Assembly (NCBI RefSeq): GCF_007655005.1 | Contig: NZ_SZVW01000026.1 | Location: 1 to 64,000, forward strand | Direction: 5' to 3' | Length of the DNA stretch: 64,000 nucleotides | Source: Streptomyces tibetensis | GTDB lineage: Bacteria; Actinomycetota; Actinomycetes; Streptomycetales; Streptomycetaceae | In this document: one piece after another, positions 41,467 to 50,130 of the stretch | How positions within the stretch are numbered: the stretch's first letter is position 1 | Layout of the letters: each line of letters begins with the position of its first letter | Notes under the pieces: model-generated | Databases searched by the model: none | What the model was told of the DNA's origin: nothing | What the model saw: the letters and a program-made list of their open reading frames with translations, nothing else | Program-made: the position numbers and the translations under genes

Positions 41467-44400
41467 TCAGTGTCCCTCGCTGTCTTCGTCCGGCTCGCCG
41501 TCGTAGGGGTCCGCGTCTTCGTCGGGTTCGGCCTCGGCCAGGCCGACCGGAGTCCAGGGCATGTCGGTCAGCGCGTCATCGATGGATGGCTCGCGGACCG
41601 TGCGGGGATGGATGCCCAGCTCGGTCAGGCGTTCCCACAGAGGTTCCAAGGCCTCGTCGGGTGAGAGGGCGAAGGCGCTGCTGCGTATACGCCAGAACGT
41701 CCAGCCGGCGCGGCGAAGCTCCCGCTCGCGCTCGGCGTCGTCGTGGATCTGTTTCGGGGTGGAGTGGTGAGGGCTTCCGTCGCACTCGACTGCGAGGCGT
41801 CCGTGGCCTCCGGTGACGACGAGGTCGATGCGTTTTCCGTTGACTTCCCACTGGGGTACTACGTCGTAGCCGCGTTCCTTGATGCGCAGGAAGACGCGCT
41901 GTTCGAAGAGCGAGTCGAAGGGCTCGCAGTGTCGGTCTGCGCTGACGTTGGCGGGCTGGTGGGGGTGTGTGTAGGGCGGGGGCGGGCTCACCATGTAGGT
42001 GAGCAGGGAGCGGCGCAGGTCTTTGCTGCTGAGCTGGTCGATGGTCAGGGAATGGAAGAGCCACATCTGGTCGCGGGCCCGGCTGGCGGCCACGTTGAAG
42101 CGTCGTTCGTGGTTCCGGCCGGTCGCGGCGATGACGTTGGCTCCGTCGACGACCATCGACAGGAGGATGACGTCGCGCTGGTCTCCCTGGAACTGTTCGG
42201 GTGTGCCGACCTGGATGCTGTGGCGTTCGCGGGCCGATACGTCGATGCGCTGGTCGACGAGGTCCTGGACCAGGCGGGTCTGGTCGCCGTGGCGCAGGAT
42301 GATCACGCCGATGCTGCGGTCGGCGTAGGCAGGGTCCTGGGTGAGGCGGTGCAGTTCGTTGACGACGGCCTCTGCCTCGGGCCGGTTGATGAGTTTGTCC
42401 CGGCGTCCTTCGCAGTGCCCTTCGGGCACGTGGACGACCTTCAGCGGAGGGAGGCGGTCGGAGCCGTGCTGGCGCAGCAGGACCAGCTGGTTGTCGGGAT
42501 AGAACTGCATGGAGGACCATTTGATGATCTCCGGCATGCACCGGAAGTGCTCGGTGAGACGGATCACTTCGGTGAAACGGGACTGCAGCAGTTCGTACAG
42601 GTTGGACTTGGGGTCGAAGCCTTCGCGCTGCCAGGGTTCGAGGCCGGCCATGCGCTCGTCGAAGATCTGGGTGATCCGGTCATGCTTGCTGCCGCTGTAG
42701 AACGGGGCGCACTGCCGGTCGTCGCCGACGACGATGATGCGGGGTGCGAGCCAGAGCAACAGCAGGCCGTCCAGGCCCACTTGGCTTGCTTCATCGACGA
42801 TGACGACATCGAAGGAGTCCGGCTCTGGGCTGATCGTTTCCGCTACCTGGTTCAGCGGCATGATCCACGCCGGTACCGCTCCTTGCGCTGTCTGCATGGC
42901 TGAGCGCGCGTGACGCTGGTGGCGTCTGCCGTACTCGGTGGTTCCCTGGCCTGCGTTGGCCACGGCGCTGGCGTATGCAGCCAGGGCCTGTTTGTGCTTG
43001 GTGGTCATGCGGCTGACGCAATGGAGTGCTGCGCGGTCGCAGACCAGCTGTTCCACCAGGTCGTGCAGCCGGGTTTGGATCTGGGTCAGTTCGCCTTCGA
43101 GCTGATCTTCGCGTCCTGGGAGCAGGTGGGTGTCGAGGAAGTCCTGCGCCTGCCGCCATGCCCAGGCCTGGGGCAGCGCGGCGAACCGGGAGCGCCAGTG
43201 CGGGGCGAGGGGGTCGCCGGCGAGGTCCTTGGCGAGTTCGGGGTGGGCCTCGGCAAGGCACTCGAAGAGTTTCCCGGTCTCGCGCCGGTCTGCCTCACGC
43301 TGGTATGCCGCAGTCAGTGCGTCCACCGCCTGCGCGTAGGCCTGCGCATCACGGGCCGCTACGGCATCCGCCGCGCGCTGCAGCTCCTCCACGCCATGCG
43401 GGTGGGGCGGCGGAAGGCTCTTGAGGAGCTCTTCGAAGCGTTGTGTTGCGGTCCTGATGTGCAGGAGTTGACGGGCCTGGGCCGTGGCCTGGCGGATGTC
43501 ACGCCACTGCTCGGCGGTGGTGACCGGTGTCTGGATTCCGTCGGCCAGCAGGGTTGCGTGGACCTGGCGGATGACCTCCACGCAGGTGTCGATGGCTTGC
43601 AGGGTGACGGCCCTGTCCAGGAGTTCGGACGTCATCAGTTCGGTGGTGTCCTGTCCGACGGCCGATCCGACGCCGGTCCACCGGCCGCGCAGGGTGCGGG
43701 CGTGGGCGCGCATCTCCAGTTGCCGTACGACCGCGGTGATGTGCTCTCGGCCGGCTGGCGCCATGCCTTCCACCCGGCACTGTTCGAGGAGGAATCGGGC
43801 TTGCTTGACGACGGCCGGCCGGGGCCATCGCGTGTTCAGTCTGCCGGTTCGCAGGACGTGTTGCTCCAGATTGCGGCCCGCGATCAGGAGCTCCTTCTCC
43901 TCGCTTTCGGAGAGGCGGGGGATCTCTACTTCCGGGAAGGATGCAGCGGCTATCTCGTCGTGGGTCTGCTGTGCGCGCTGTGAGGCGTTTCGGATGCTGT
44001 CCCACAGTTGCTGCCATCGCTGGGCGATGCCGTCCTGCAGCGCGCGCGTGGACCAGGTATCCGCCTGCCAGGAGGTGGGGTCCGCGGACAGCCCTACCCT
44101 CTGCAGGGCCTGCTGGGCTCGGTCGAGGAGCGCTTGCAGCACAATGAGCCGGGCGTCACCGTGGTCCGCCAGTTCCTGCGCCAGCGGTGTGACCGGCTCG
44201 CGGCCGACGGCTTCCTCGGCTCCTTGAAGTTCCGTGATGCGGCGGGAAACGTCCGTCGGGTCGGGCAGCGTGGCAGGGTCCGGGCAGTACTGGATGCGGG
44301 CGTCGAGGATTCCGGGACCGTGCTGGGTGACGAGCAGCCACAGTCGCTCAGCTTCGTCCGTGGTCAGGGGCGGGACCTGTGGGGCCTGGACATCAAGGGG

Positions 44401-46059
44401 CGGCAGCCACTGATATTCGAATGCGCCGTGTTCCACAGCTTGCACGATGTCGTCGAGCCGCCCTCGGTAGCCCGGCGCGATCTCGGGGTGCTCGTACCAC
44501 TCGACTTCACGGACCTGACGCAGGCGGTCTTGGAGCTTGGCCTGCTCCGCCATGAGCTGGTGCCGCTGCGTCTGCTGGTCGTCTATGCGCTGTTGGAGCC
44601 GATCGAGGTTTGTTGTCGCGTTCAGGTGCGCCAGGGCTCCCAGCGACTGGCTCAGATCGGAGTTCCCGCCCTGCCACTGATCGCCTTGGATCACGCACAT
44701 GCTGCGCAACTGGGACGGCAGCTGGTCGCGCAGCACGTTCAGAGCCTGGCTCTTCGCGCTGGTGACCAGGACTCTCTTGCCGTCCGCGAGGAGTGCGGCG
44801 ATCAGATTGCTGATGGTGTGTGTCTTTCCGGTGCCCGGCGGGCCCTGGACCACGACACTGGTGTCGCGCTGCAGCCGGTCCAGGACATCGCGCTGGGCAG
44901 CGTTGGTGACCATCGGGAACAGCGGATCCGGTCCCAGTGCCGGCGGCACGGAGCCATTCCTGCTCCCCCAGGCCGTCCGGTGCTCCGGTTCAAGGTCATA
45001 CAGCAGTTGCGCCAGTCCCAGAGGGGCTTGTGCTCCGGGACGTTTCAGCGCCCGGGCGATGCTCTCGTAGAAGCCAAGGACGGAGCGCTGGCTGTGTTCG
45101 CGCAGGATGAGTGCGGGCGCAAGATGCAGTGACCGCGCCTGGGGTTCAGCGGTGAGGTCGTCGGGGTGCTGGCCGGTGGGGTCGAACGGGAGCACGCGGT
45201 CGACTCCGAAAGCCCGCTGCGCCCACGAGCGCACGGCCTGTGCCGCCCGGTCCGACAGCGGGTGGAAGGGGACGTCCTCGACAGCGGAGCGTACGACCCC
45301 CAGCAACTCCGACGTGTAGCCGTCGGACTCGCTGAGGAAGTCGGTGTCTTCCAGTCGTCCGGGGTGCTCCTGCACCAGAGAAACGGTCACGTTGATCGAT
45401 GCCGGTTCAACGGTGAGGGTCACCGGTGTTGTCACGATGTGCCGGCGGACCCGGGCCGAGGGACGAGCGGCTCCGAGTTGCAAGAGACCTACGGCCAGGA
45501 CTACTTCGAAGGTGTCGCTGTCCTGCTCGATCTTCTTGGCCATCCGGTACAGCTGCTGGTGCAGTCGCCGTTGCGGCTCGGCCGCCAGCTCTTCCTGTGA
45601 CCATCGCATCCACTTGCCGGCCCACGTCTCGTACGCCTTGCGTTCTTCGGAGCTGCCGCTCTCCAGAGCCAGTTGGTTCTCCTCCACGCTTGCCTGGTCG
45701 TCGGCTATTTGACGGTCATTCGGTGTGTTGTCGATCAGGCCGGGAGGTTGCGGTCCAGCGGTGGCGGCGGCCTCGGCGGACACCCTGCCGTGCAAGATCG
45801 CCGGCAGCCGCGGTGCTTCGTGGGGTGGACGGTGCTTGACCACCATGATGCGAGGGTCGGCGTCCACAGCACGGCGCACGGTCCCATCGGGAGCGTCCGC
45901 GAGCCACACCGTTTCCGGGTACTTGGCACAATCACGGATGGTCTTGGAGACGGCGCCCCGCACCAGCTCCTGCAGACAGTCGATCAAGACGCGAGTGTCA
46001 CGGACGGCTTTGGGATCGCTGCCATCACGTACTGCCGGGCGGGCCATCACATCCCCCAA
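41467..46059 (-). CDS. Large SF1 helicase with C-terminal DUF559/Vsr-like nuclease domain
   Basis: A 1530-aa protein. The helicase core begins at NAAQRDVLDRLQRD, with Walker A VVQGPPGTGKTHTISNLIAA (about 405-424), then a very long helical insertion (about 450-1050). Walker B VVIVDEASQVGLDGLLLLW (about 1085), RLTEHFRCMPEIIKW, GTPEQFQGDQRDVILLSM and NVAASRARDQMWLFHSL complete an Upf1-like SF1 set. The C-terminal domain (about 1390-1480) reads GYDVVPQWEVNGKRIDLVV, LAVECDGSPHHSTPKQ and LRRAGWTFWRIRSS, matching the DUF559/MTES_1575-type PD-(D/E)XK family with D, E and H/Q positions intact. Such helicase-nuclease fusions occur in defence islands. ATG 46059 is followed closely by other possible starts. 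Confidence 0.85.
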   Translation of the reverse strand: MGDVMARPAVRDGSDPKAVRDTRVLIDCLQELVRGAVSKTIRDCAKYPETVWLADAPDGTVRRAVDADPRIMVVKHRPPHEAPRLPAILHGRVSAEAAATAGPQPPGLIDNTPNDRQIADDQASVEENQLALESGSSEERKAYETWAGKWMRWSQEELAAEPQRRLHQQLYRMAKKIEQDSDTFEVVLAVGLLQLGAARPSARVRRHIVTTPVTLTVEPASINVTVSLVQEHPGRLEDTDFLSESDGYTSELLGVVRSAVEDVPFHPLSDRAAQAVRSWAQRAFGVDRVLPFDPTGQHPDDLTAEPQARSLHLAPALILREHSQRSVLGFYESIARALKRPGAQAPLGLAQLLYDLEPEHRTAWGSRNGSVPPALGPDPLFPMVTNAAQRDVLDRLQRDTSVVVQGPPGTGKTHTISNLIAALLADGKRVLVTSAKSQALNVLRDQLPSQLRSMCVIQGDQWQGGNSDLSQSLGALAHLNATTNLDRLQQRIDDQQTQRHQLMAEQAKLQDRLRQVREVEWYEHPEIAPGYRGRLDDIVQAVEHGAFEYQWLPPLDVQAPQVPPLTTDEAERLWLLVTQHGPGILDARIQYCPDPATLPDPTDVSRRITELQGAEEAVGREPVTPLAQELADHGDARLIVLQALLDRAQQALQRVGLSADPTSWQADTWSTRALQDGIAQRWQQLWDSIRNASQRAQQTHDEIAAASFPEVEIPRLSESEEKELLIAGRNLEQHVLRTGRLNTRWPRPAVVKQARFLLEQCRVEGMAPAGREHITAVVRQLEMRAHARTLRGRWTGVGSAVGQDTTELMTSELLDRAVTLQAIDTCVEVIRQVHATLLADGIQTPVTTAEQWRDIRQATAQARQLLHIRTATQRFEELLKSLPPPHPHGVEELQRAADAVAARDAQAYAQAVDALTAAYQREADRRETGKLFECLAEAHPELAKDLAGDPLAPHWRSRFAALPQAWAWRQAQDFLDTHLLPGREDQLEGELTQIQTRLHDLVEQLVCDRAALHCVSRMTTKHKQALAAYASAVANAGQGTTEYGRRHQRHARSAMQTAQGAVPAWIMPLNQVAETISPEPDSFDVVIVDEASQVGLDGLLLLWLAPRIIVVGDDRQCAPFYSGSKHDRITQIFDERMAGLEPWQREGFDPKSNLYELLQSRFTEVIRLTEHFRCMPEIIKWSSMQFYPDNQLVLLRQHGSDRLPPLKVVHVPEGHCEGRRDKLINRPEAEAVVNELHRLTQDPAYADRSIGVIILRHGDQTRLVQDLVDQRIDVSARERHSIQVGTPEQFQGDQRDVILLSMVVDGANVIAATGRNHERRFNVAASRARDQMWLFHSLTIDQLSSKDLRRSLLTYMVSPPPPYTHPHQPANVSADRHCEPFDSLFEQRVFLRIKERGYDVVPQWEVNGKRIDLVVTGGHGRLAVECDGSPHHSTPKQIHDDAERERELRRAGWTFWRIRSSAFALSPDEALEPLWERLTELGIHPRTVREPSIDDALTDMPWTPVGLAEAEPDEDADPYDGEPDEDSEGH

Positions 46060-46514
46060 ACGCCTGCCACTCTGGCAAGCCTTTTAGGATCCCTGGCGGC
46101 TGCACACTGGGCAATGTGACGGGGCTCATGCACAATCATTTCCGGACATGAATGTCCTCCGGTGCACTTCAGCCTCGCCACGTGCGGCTAACCCATGGCA
46201 CGGAGCAGCTGCCGCCCTCGGTGAGCAGCAACTCACCAGAAGGCAGGTGAGTCCACCTTGTTACCACCTCGGCCAGCACTGGCGAGCGAAGTTCGGACAG
46301 CGGTCCGCCCCTCCGCCAAGACCTTGAGGGCAACCCGCCCGTACGCGAACCGCGAGCATCGAACGCGCGGGCCCCTCGTGACCACAGGCCCGCCGGCTAA
46401 TCCCCCCTGACGCCCGCGGTCATTCGGCCTGAAAACCCTGCCCGCGAGCAGCAAAGCCCAAACGGGCGTCGCGTGCTGGCAGGAAACACCGATCCCCTAT
46501 TGACCGCCTGCGAA
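46060..46514. other. Intergenic, 455 bp, with small hairpins and no gene
   Basis: No frame here shows sustained coding bias. It contains the palindrome GGACAT-ga-ATGTCC described separately, a hairpin GGTGAG/CTCACC (46220-46237, 6-nt loop) and a shorter one AGGTG/CACCT (46245-46258). The promoter of the large helicase gene should lie near 46060-46160. The rest looks like decayed DNA next to the integrase module. Confidence 0.5.
46144..46157. promoter_or_regulatory. GGACAT-ga-ATGTCC palindrome upstream of helicase gene
   Basis: A perfect 6-bp inverted repeat with a 2-nt centre lies 85 bp upstream of the helicase start. Its size suits an HTH dimer such as the XRE protein encoded nearby, but no second copy was found near that gene. 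Confidence 0.35.
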
Positions 46515-46781
46515 CTATGGTGAGTCCCGTTTGCCTGGCACCTCGCGCGCTACATGGTTGACGAGCTCGCCCGGTTCCACACCGAGTCCTGCTGCGATAT
46601 CCAGAAGCGTCAGCACGCTGGGGCTGCGCTGCCCGTGCTCGATATAGATGAGGCCGCGAAAGCTCAGCCCGCTGAGCTCTGCGAGTTCTTCCAGGCTGTA
46701 TCCCCGTTCCTCTCTGAGACGACGGATTTGCATACCCAGGGACAGGAGTCGCGGGTCCGGTGACGGTTCACGTGCTGGCAC
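46515..46781 (-). CDS. XRE-family HTH transcriptional regulator
   Basis: An 88-aa single-domain regulator: QIRRLREERGYSLEELAELS, LSFRGLIYIEHGQRSPSVLT, LLDIAAGLGVEPGELV. This is a complete Cro/C1-type helix-turn-helix with no extra domain. It starts at GTG 46781 and is divergent from the integrase gene 176 bp away, an arrangement typical of integrative elements where the XRE protein represses integrase or transfer genes. Whether it controls the integrase is inference. Confidence 0.85.
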   Translation of the reverse strand: MPAREPSPDPRLLSLGMQIRRLREERGYSLEELAELSGLSFRGLIYIEHGQRSPSVLTLLDIAAGLGVEPGELVNHVAREVPGKRDSP

Positions 46782-46957
46782 ACGGCGACTCGACCGTCAC
46801 ACCTTTGCGTGCACCATGAACAGCTGTGCATAACTACTCGTCGTAACGGACAGCATCGCCGTGGCGGGCAGCAACAACGTCGTCGCGCCCACCGCCTACC
46901 CAGTGCAAAAGGTCGGCGACAGGTCCAGCATGCAGCTCAGTTTCGTGGGCGAGGCAC

Positions 46958-48271
46958 ATGAGCAAGCCAATCGAGCCGTTCGATCGCTGGCACAAGAGAT
47001 ATCCAAAACCAGAACGCGGTGACACCCCGTGCCGGTGCGGCACGCCACAGCAACCTCTGTACCCGTCTTCGGACCACGGCCGAGGCCATCGCTGGCAGGC
47101 CCGGTACACCGACTGCTCAGGAAAAGAGAAACGGCCGGCTTTTGCCATCTGGCAGGAAGCCCGCGACTTCCTAGACAACGTGCTCACAGAGACCGAAAGG
47201 CAGACGGCGCGCGACAGTAATCCGGGCAGCCTTCCGGTTGAATACTTCGCAACCGAGATGATGGAAAGGAGACGCAAGCGGAAGAAGAACATCAATACCT
47301 GCGACACCTACGAAAGCCATCTCCGGAGCCACATCCTGCCGTTCGCCGGCCACCGAACCGCAAGCAGCCTGCGCCGCCGCGATTCCATGGCCTTCGTCGA
47401 CTACCTCCTCGACAAGGAAGGCCTCGACTCTGCCTGCACCGTCGTCCAGATCTTCAAGACCTGGCGCATCCTCGTGCACTACATGCTGGACGAGGACGTC
47501 TCGCTCCCTGCCAACATCGTGGCGAGGATCGACCTCCCGGACGTCACACCACGCGTCAAGGTCGCGCTGTCTCCTGGGCAGGTCGCCGCGGCAGCGGCGA
47601 CAATGCGGAAGGTCGCGCCGCGCTACGAGGTCCTGATCTGGCTCGGAGCCTGCGCCGGACTACGCCAGGGCGAGGCCTTCGGACTGAAGCGAAGCCAGGT
47701 CGCCTGGAAACACGACCTGCTGCACATCGAAGAACAACGGCAGCGCGGTAAGGCCGTACGCCTCAAGACCAAGGCCAGCTACGCCACCTTGCCAGTGGAT
47801 CACTTCTTGATCGAGCGGCTGCTACACCACGTGTCACGGTTCTCTGAGCCGGAACCCGTCTCACCAGGCGCCGAGCGCCGCCGTCGGGCACGCGGCTACG
47901 TCGAGCCACCGGACGAGGACCTGATCGTCACGAACCGTTATGGCCGACCCGTACTGATCAGCGACTTCCATCAGAAATGGCGAAGGACGGTGAAGCAAGC
48001 CGGGCTTCCGGACAGAACCCGTTTCCACGACCTCAAGCACTTCTACACCACCACGCTCGGCGGGTCCGGCAAGCACGACCCGAAAACCGTGCAAGCACTC
48101 TCCCGGCACGCCAAATTCTCCGAAACCTGGGACACCTACGCCCACCCACCCCTCGCCGTGGAGGAAGTCATGGTCACCGTGTTCGGAACCGCGTTCTCAC
48201 ACATCGACACTCCGACGACATCGTTGCGGAACGGATCTACCTTCGTGGCCGGCGCGGCGTCCGCGCCCTGA
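46958..48271 (+). CDS. int: Tyrosine-type site-specific recombinase (integrase)
   Basis: A 437-aa phage-type integrase. The N-terminus has an arm-binding-like segment with CRCGTPQQPLYP and HRWQARYTDCSGK, then a SAM-like core domain (NTCDTYESHLRSHILPFAGH). Catalytic residues: first R in GACAGLRQGEAFGLKR, K in RLKTKASYATLPV, HDLKHFYTT where the usual HxxR is HxxK, H in LSRHAKF, and Y in WDTYAHP. The Arg-to-Lys change in the second arginine motif is unusual and may lower activity. The length fits actinomycete integrative elements (AICE-like). No tRNA or clear att duplication is visible nearby, so the boundaries of the element are unknown. Confidence 0.88.
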   Translation: MSKPIEPFDRWHKRYPKPERGDTPCRCGTPQQPLYPSSDHGRGHRWQARYTDCSGKEKRPAFAIWQEARDFLDNVLTETERQTARDSNPGSLPVEYFATEMMERRRKRKKNINTCDTYESHLRSHILPFAGHRTASSLRRRDSMAFVDYLLDKEGLDSACTVVQIFKTWRILVHYMLDEDVSLPANIVARIDLPDVTPRVKVALSPGQVAAAAATMRKVAPRYEVLIWLGACAGLRQGEAFGLKRSQVAWKHDLLHIEEQRQRGKAVRLKTKASYATLPVDHFLIERLLHHVSRFSEPEPVSPGAERRRRARGYVEPPDEDLIVTNRYGRPVLISDFHQKWRRTVKQAGLPDRTRFHDLKHFYTTTLGGSGKHDPKTVQALSRHAKFSETWDTYAHPPLAVEEVMVTVFGTAFSHIDTPTTSLRNGSTFVAGAASAP

Positions 48272-48603
48272 GCGCCTGCCCTCCTGCCTCCAACTCGCGT
48301 CCAGGGGCGGCGGCCTCAGCCGCTCGTTGCTTCGATGACCGCCTCAGCAGATTGACCGCCCCTCCCTCTGCAGCCCTCACAGAGGTCCAGCCAATTCGCG
48401 GCAGTACCAGTTGCCCCCGATTCGAACCTTCGACCGGGGTTCGGCTCCTGGCAAGGCCCTGGCCGCGTCGAGCAGCACGGCAGATGCTCTGGCGTCCGTT
48501 TTCGGACTGTGCGCGGGTATGTCCCCTTGTGTGCGCCCGTCGTATCCGACCTAGCGTCTCGATCTTGTCGTTACGCCACCGATGCGACGCAGGGGGAGAA
48601 GCC
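48272..48603. other. Intergenic, 332 bp, after integrase
   Basis: No coding frame is convincing: a frame open from 47977 into the next gene is low-quality and lacks codon bias here. The stretch around 48416-48430 (CCCCCGATTCGAACC) resembles a tRNA T-loop in reverse but no cloverleaf can be formed, so it is not a tRNA; it could be an attachment-site remnant. The promoter of the following gene is expected near its right end. Confidence 0.4.
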
Positions 48604-49983
48604 GTGGCAGAAGCAGCACAGGTGCTCAAGGAACTGGTGGAGGCCTGGAGTGTGCAGATCGACTCGACCAGCGCGTTGGCGGGAGCCGTTGCCGATGCCA
48701 CTGCGAAGGACGACAAGGAACGGCGGGAGGACGGGCGCGAACCGCTTCGGCGGAAGCCGGGGTTGAGGGCGTTGCCTGCCACCGAGGTCGGTCCATCATT
48801 CAGGCTCACTCCGTGGGACGTGCTGCACGCGCTGGGGCGTGCCGCTGTGCTGTCCCGGCAGGGAGCCGGGCGCGGGCTGGCTGAGCACTGGGGTTGTCTG
48901 AAGTACTGCCAGGCACTGGACGGCAGCCCTGGTCGGTATATGGCGCTTTCGGAAGAAGGGTTGAACCCCAGGCGCCACTACAAGACTGTTCAGTCTGGCG
49001 AGTTGGGCATCGGATTCGCGCTCGCCGTCGCCGAGCGAGCGCTCAAGAAGCGGTACCCGGACCACTTGATCTCGGTCGTGGACGCGGACATCGCCTTGCA
49101 GGCGGGCTGGGCGCTGGCGGGCAAGGACGTCAAGCGACGGGACTGGGTGAAGTTGCGTCCCGACTTCCTCCTGGAGGCGTGGAAGCCCGGCGAGCCGTCG
49201 AAGGTCGTCCCTCTCGCGTGCAAGGGGACCCATGCGAAGGGCTCTTACGCGAACACCCAGCTAGCCGCTGCCTCAGCGCAGGTCGAGGCGGTACACATCG
49301 GCCCCTGGGATCAGACGCCGACCCTGGTGACGTCGACGGAGCTGCTCGGGCAGGGCGGCATCATCGTGCACGTGCTGCATGCCCCCGGTGACGGCTCCCT
49401 GCCGATGCCACCGGACGCACTGAACGCAGATCGCGAACTGCAGGACCTGAACATCTACCCCGACGTCCGCGTCCCGGGCACTGACTGCGAGGGCGAGCAA
49501 CGCGTGAGCGGCTTCCAGATGATGCCGGACCAGTACCCGTGGTTCCGCAGGGCCCTCGCGCGGGCAGGGGCAGCTGGACTGATGGGGTTCACCGGCGGCG
49601 GTGAGCCAACGGCGCAGTACCTGACGGAGCGGCAGGGCAAGCGACACTTCAAGGGCTTCACGCATGCCGGTACGGGAATCGTGCAGGACATCGATCACGA
49701 GATCGGCGGGATGTCCTTTGTCGGGACGGATCACGTCTTCCGGTTGAACGGCACGCGGGTGGAGGCGTTCTCTGGTCTTGAGGCGAGCCTCTTCGATCAC
49801 CTGCGCGATGGGCGGGTGGAGGAGTACCGGCGCGACGCACACGCTCTGCGTTCGAGGTGGCGGGCTGTCCGCCGCCAGGACGACTGGGACGGACCTGTTT
49901 CGCTGCGCGAGGACGGTTCCATCATGGCCATGCGACTGCTGCCCGAGCCGCCCCGCACACGCCGCCGCCTCCGCGCACTGTGA
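48604..49983 (+). CDS. Unknown protein with degenerate nuclease-like core
   Basis: A 459-aa protein. GTG 48604 has AGGGGGAG upstream, and the coding bias begins there. The N-terminal part is helical (EAAQVLKELVEAWSVQIDST). The central region reads WVKLRPDFLLEAWKPGEPSK followed by VVPLACKGTHAKGSYANTQL. PDFLLE and the K of ACKG sit where PD-(D/E)XK enzymes have PD and ExK, but the acidic residue before K is replaced (A-C-K). Later, VEAVHIGPWDQTPTLVTSTE continues the core. It may be an inactivated or divergent restriction-like protein. It is convergent with the 1229-aa protein and has no obvious operon partner. Confidence 0.55.
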   Translation: MAEAAQVLKELVEAWSVQIDSTSALAGAVADATAKDDKERREDGREPLRRKPGLRALPATEVGPSFRLTPWDVLHALGRAAVLSRQGAGRGLAEHWGCLKYCQALDGSPGRYMALSEEGLNPRRHYKTVQSGELGIGFALAVAERALKKRYPDHLISVVDADIALQAGWALAGKDVKRRDWVKLRPDFLLEAWKPGEPSKVVPLACKGTHAKGSYANTQLAAASAQVEAVHIGPWDQTPTLVTSTELLGQGGIIVHVLHAPGDGSLPMPPDALNADRELQDLNIYPDVRVPGTDCEGEQRVSGFQMMPDQYPWFRRALARAGAAGLMGFTGGGEPTAQYLTERQGKRHFKGFTHAGTGIVQDIDHEIGGMSFVGTDHVFRLNGTRVEAFSGLEASLFDHLRDGRVEEYRRDAHALRSRWRAVRRQDDWDGPVSLREDGSIMAMRLLPEPPRTRRRLRAL

Positions 49984-50130
49984 ACCTAGCCGACACCCCG
50001 TGTTGGGCGATGACGTTGCAGGCAAGCACTCTGTGTCCGAGGTCGTGTCGGTCCGCCGAACCGTCGGTCCGCTGATCAGTCCTCACGGCGAGGAGCATTG
50101 AGCGGCGAGTCTGGCAGCGGTCCAGCCTGA

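Noticed and set aside
46834..46970. Minus-strand frame with LAHETELH, like an ImmA/IrrE metallopeptidase remnant next to the XRE gene
   Set aside because: Only about 45 codons are coherent, the zinc motif is not HExxH, and the start of the same frame lies inside the integrase gene. Too weak to call.
48405..48445. tRNA-like T-loop (GATTCGAACC) near the integrase
   Set aside because: The bases flanking the loop do not pair into a T-stem and no anticodon or acceptor arm can be drawn. A similar CCCCGATTCGAACC occurs at 21318, also without a cloverleaf.
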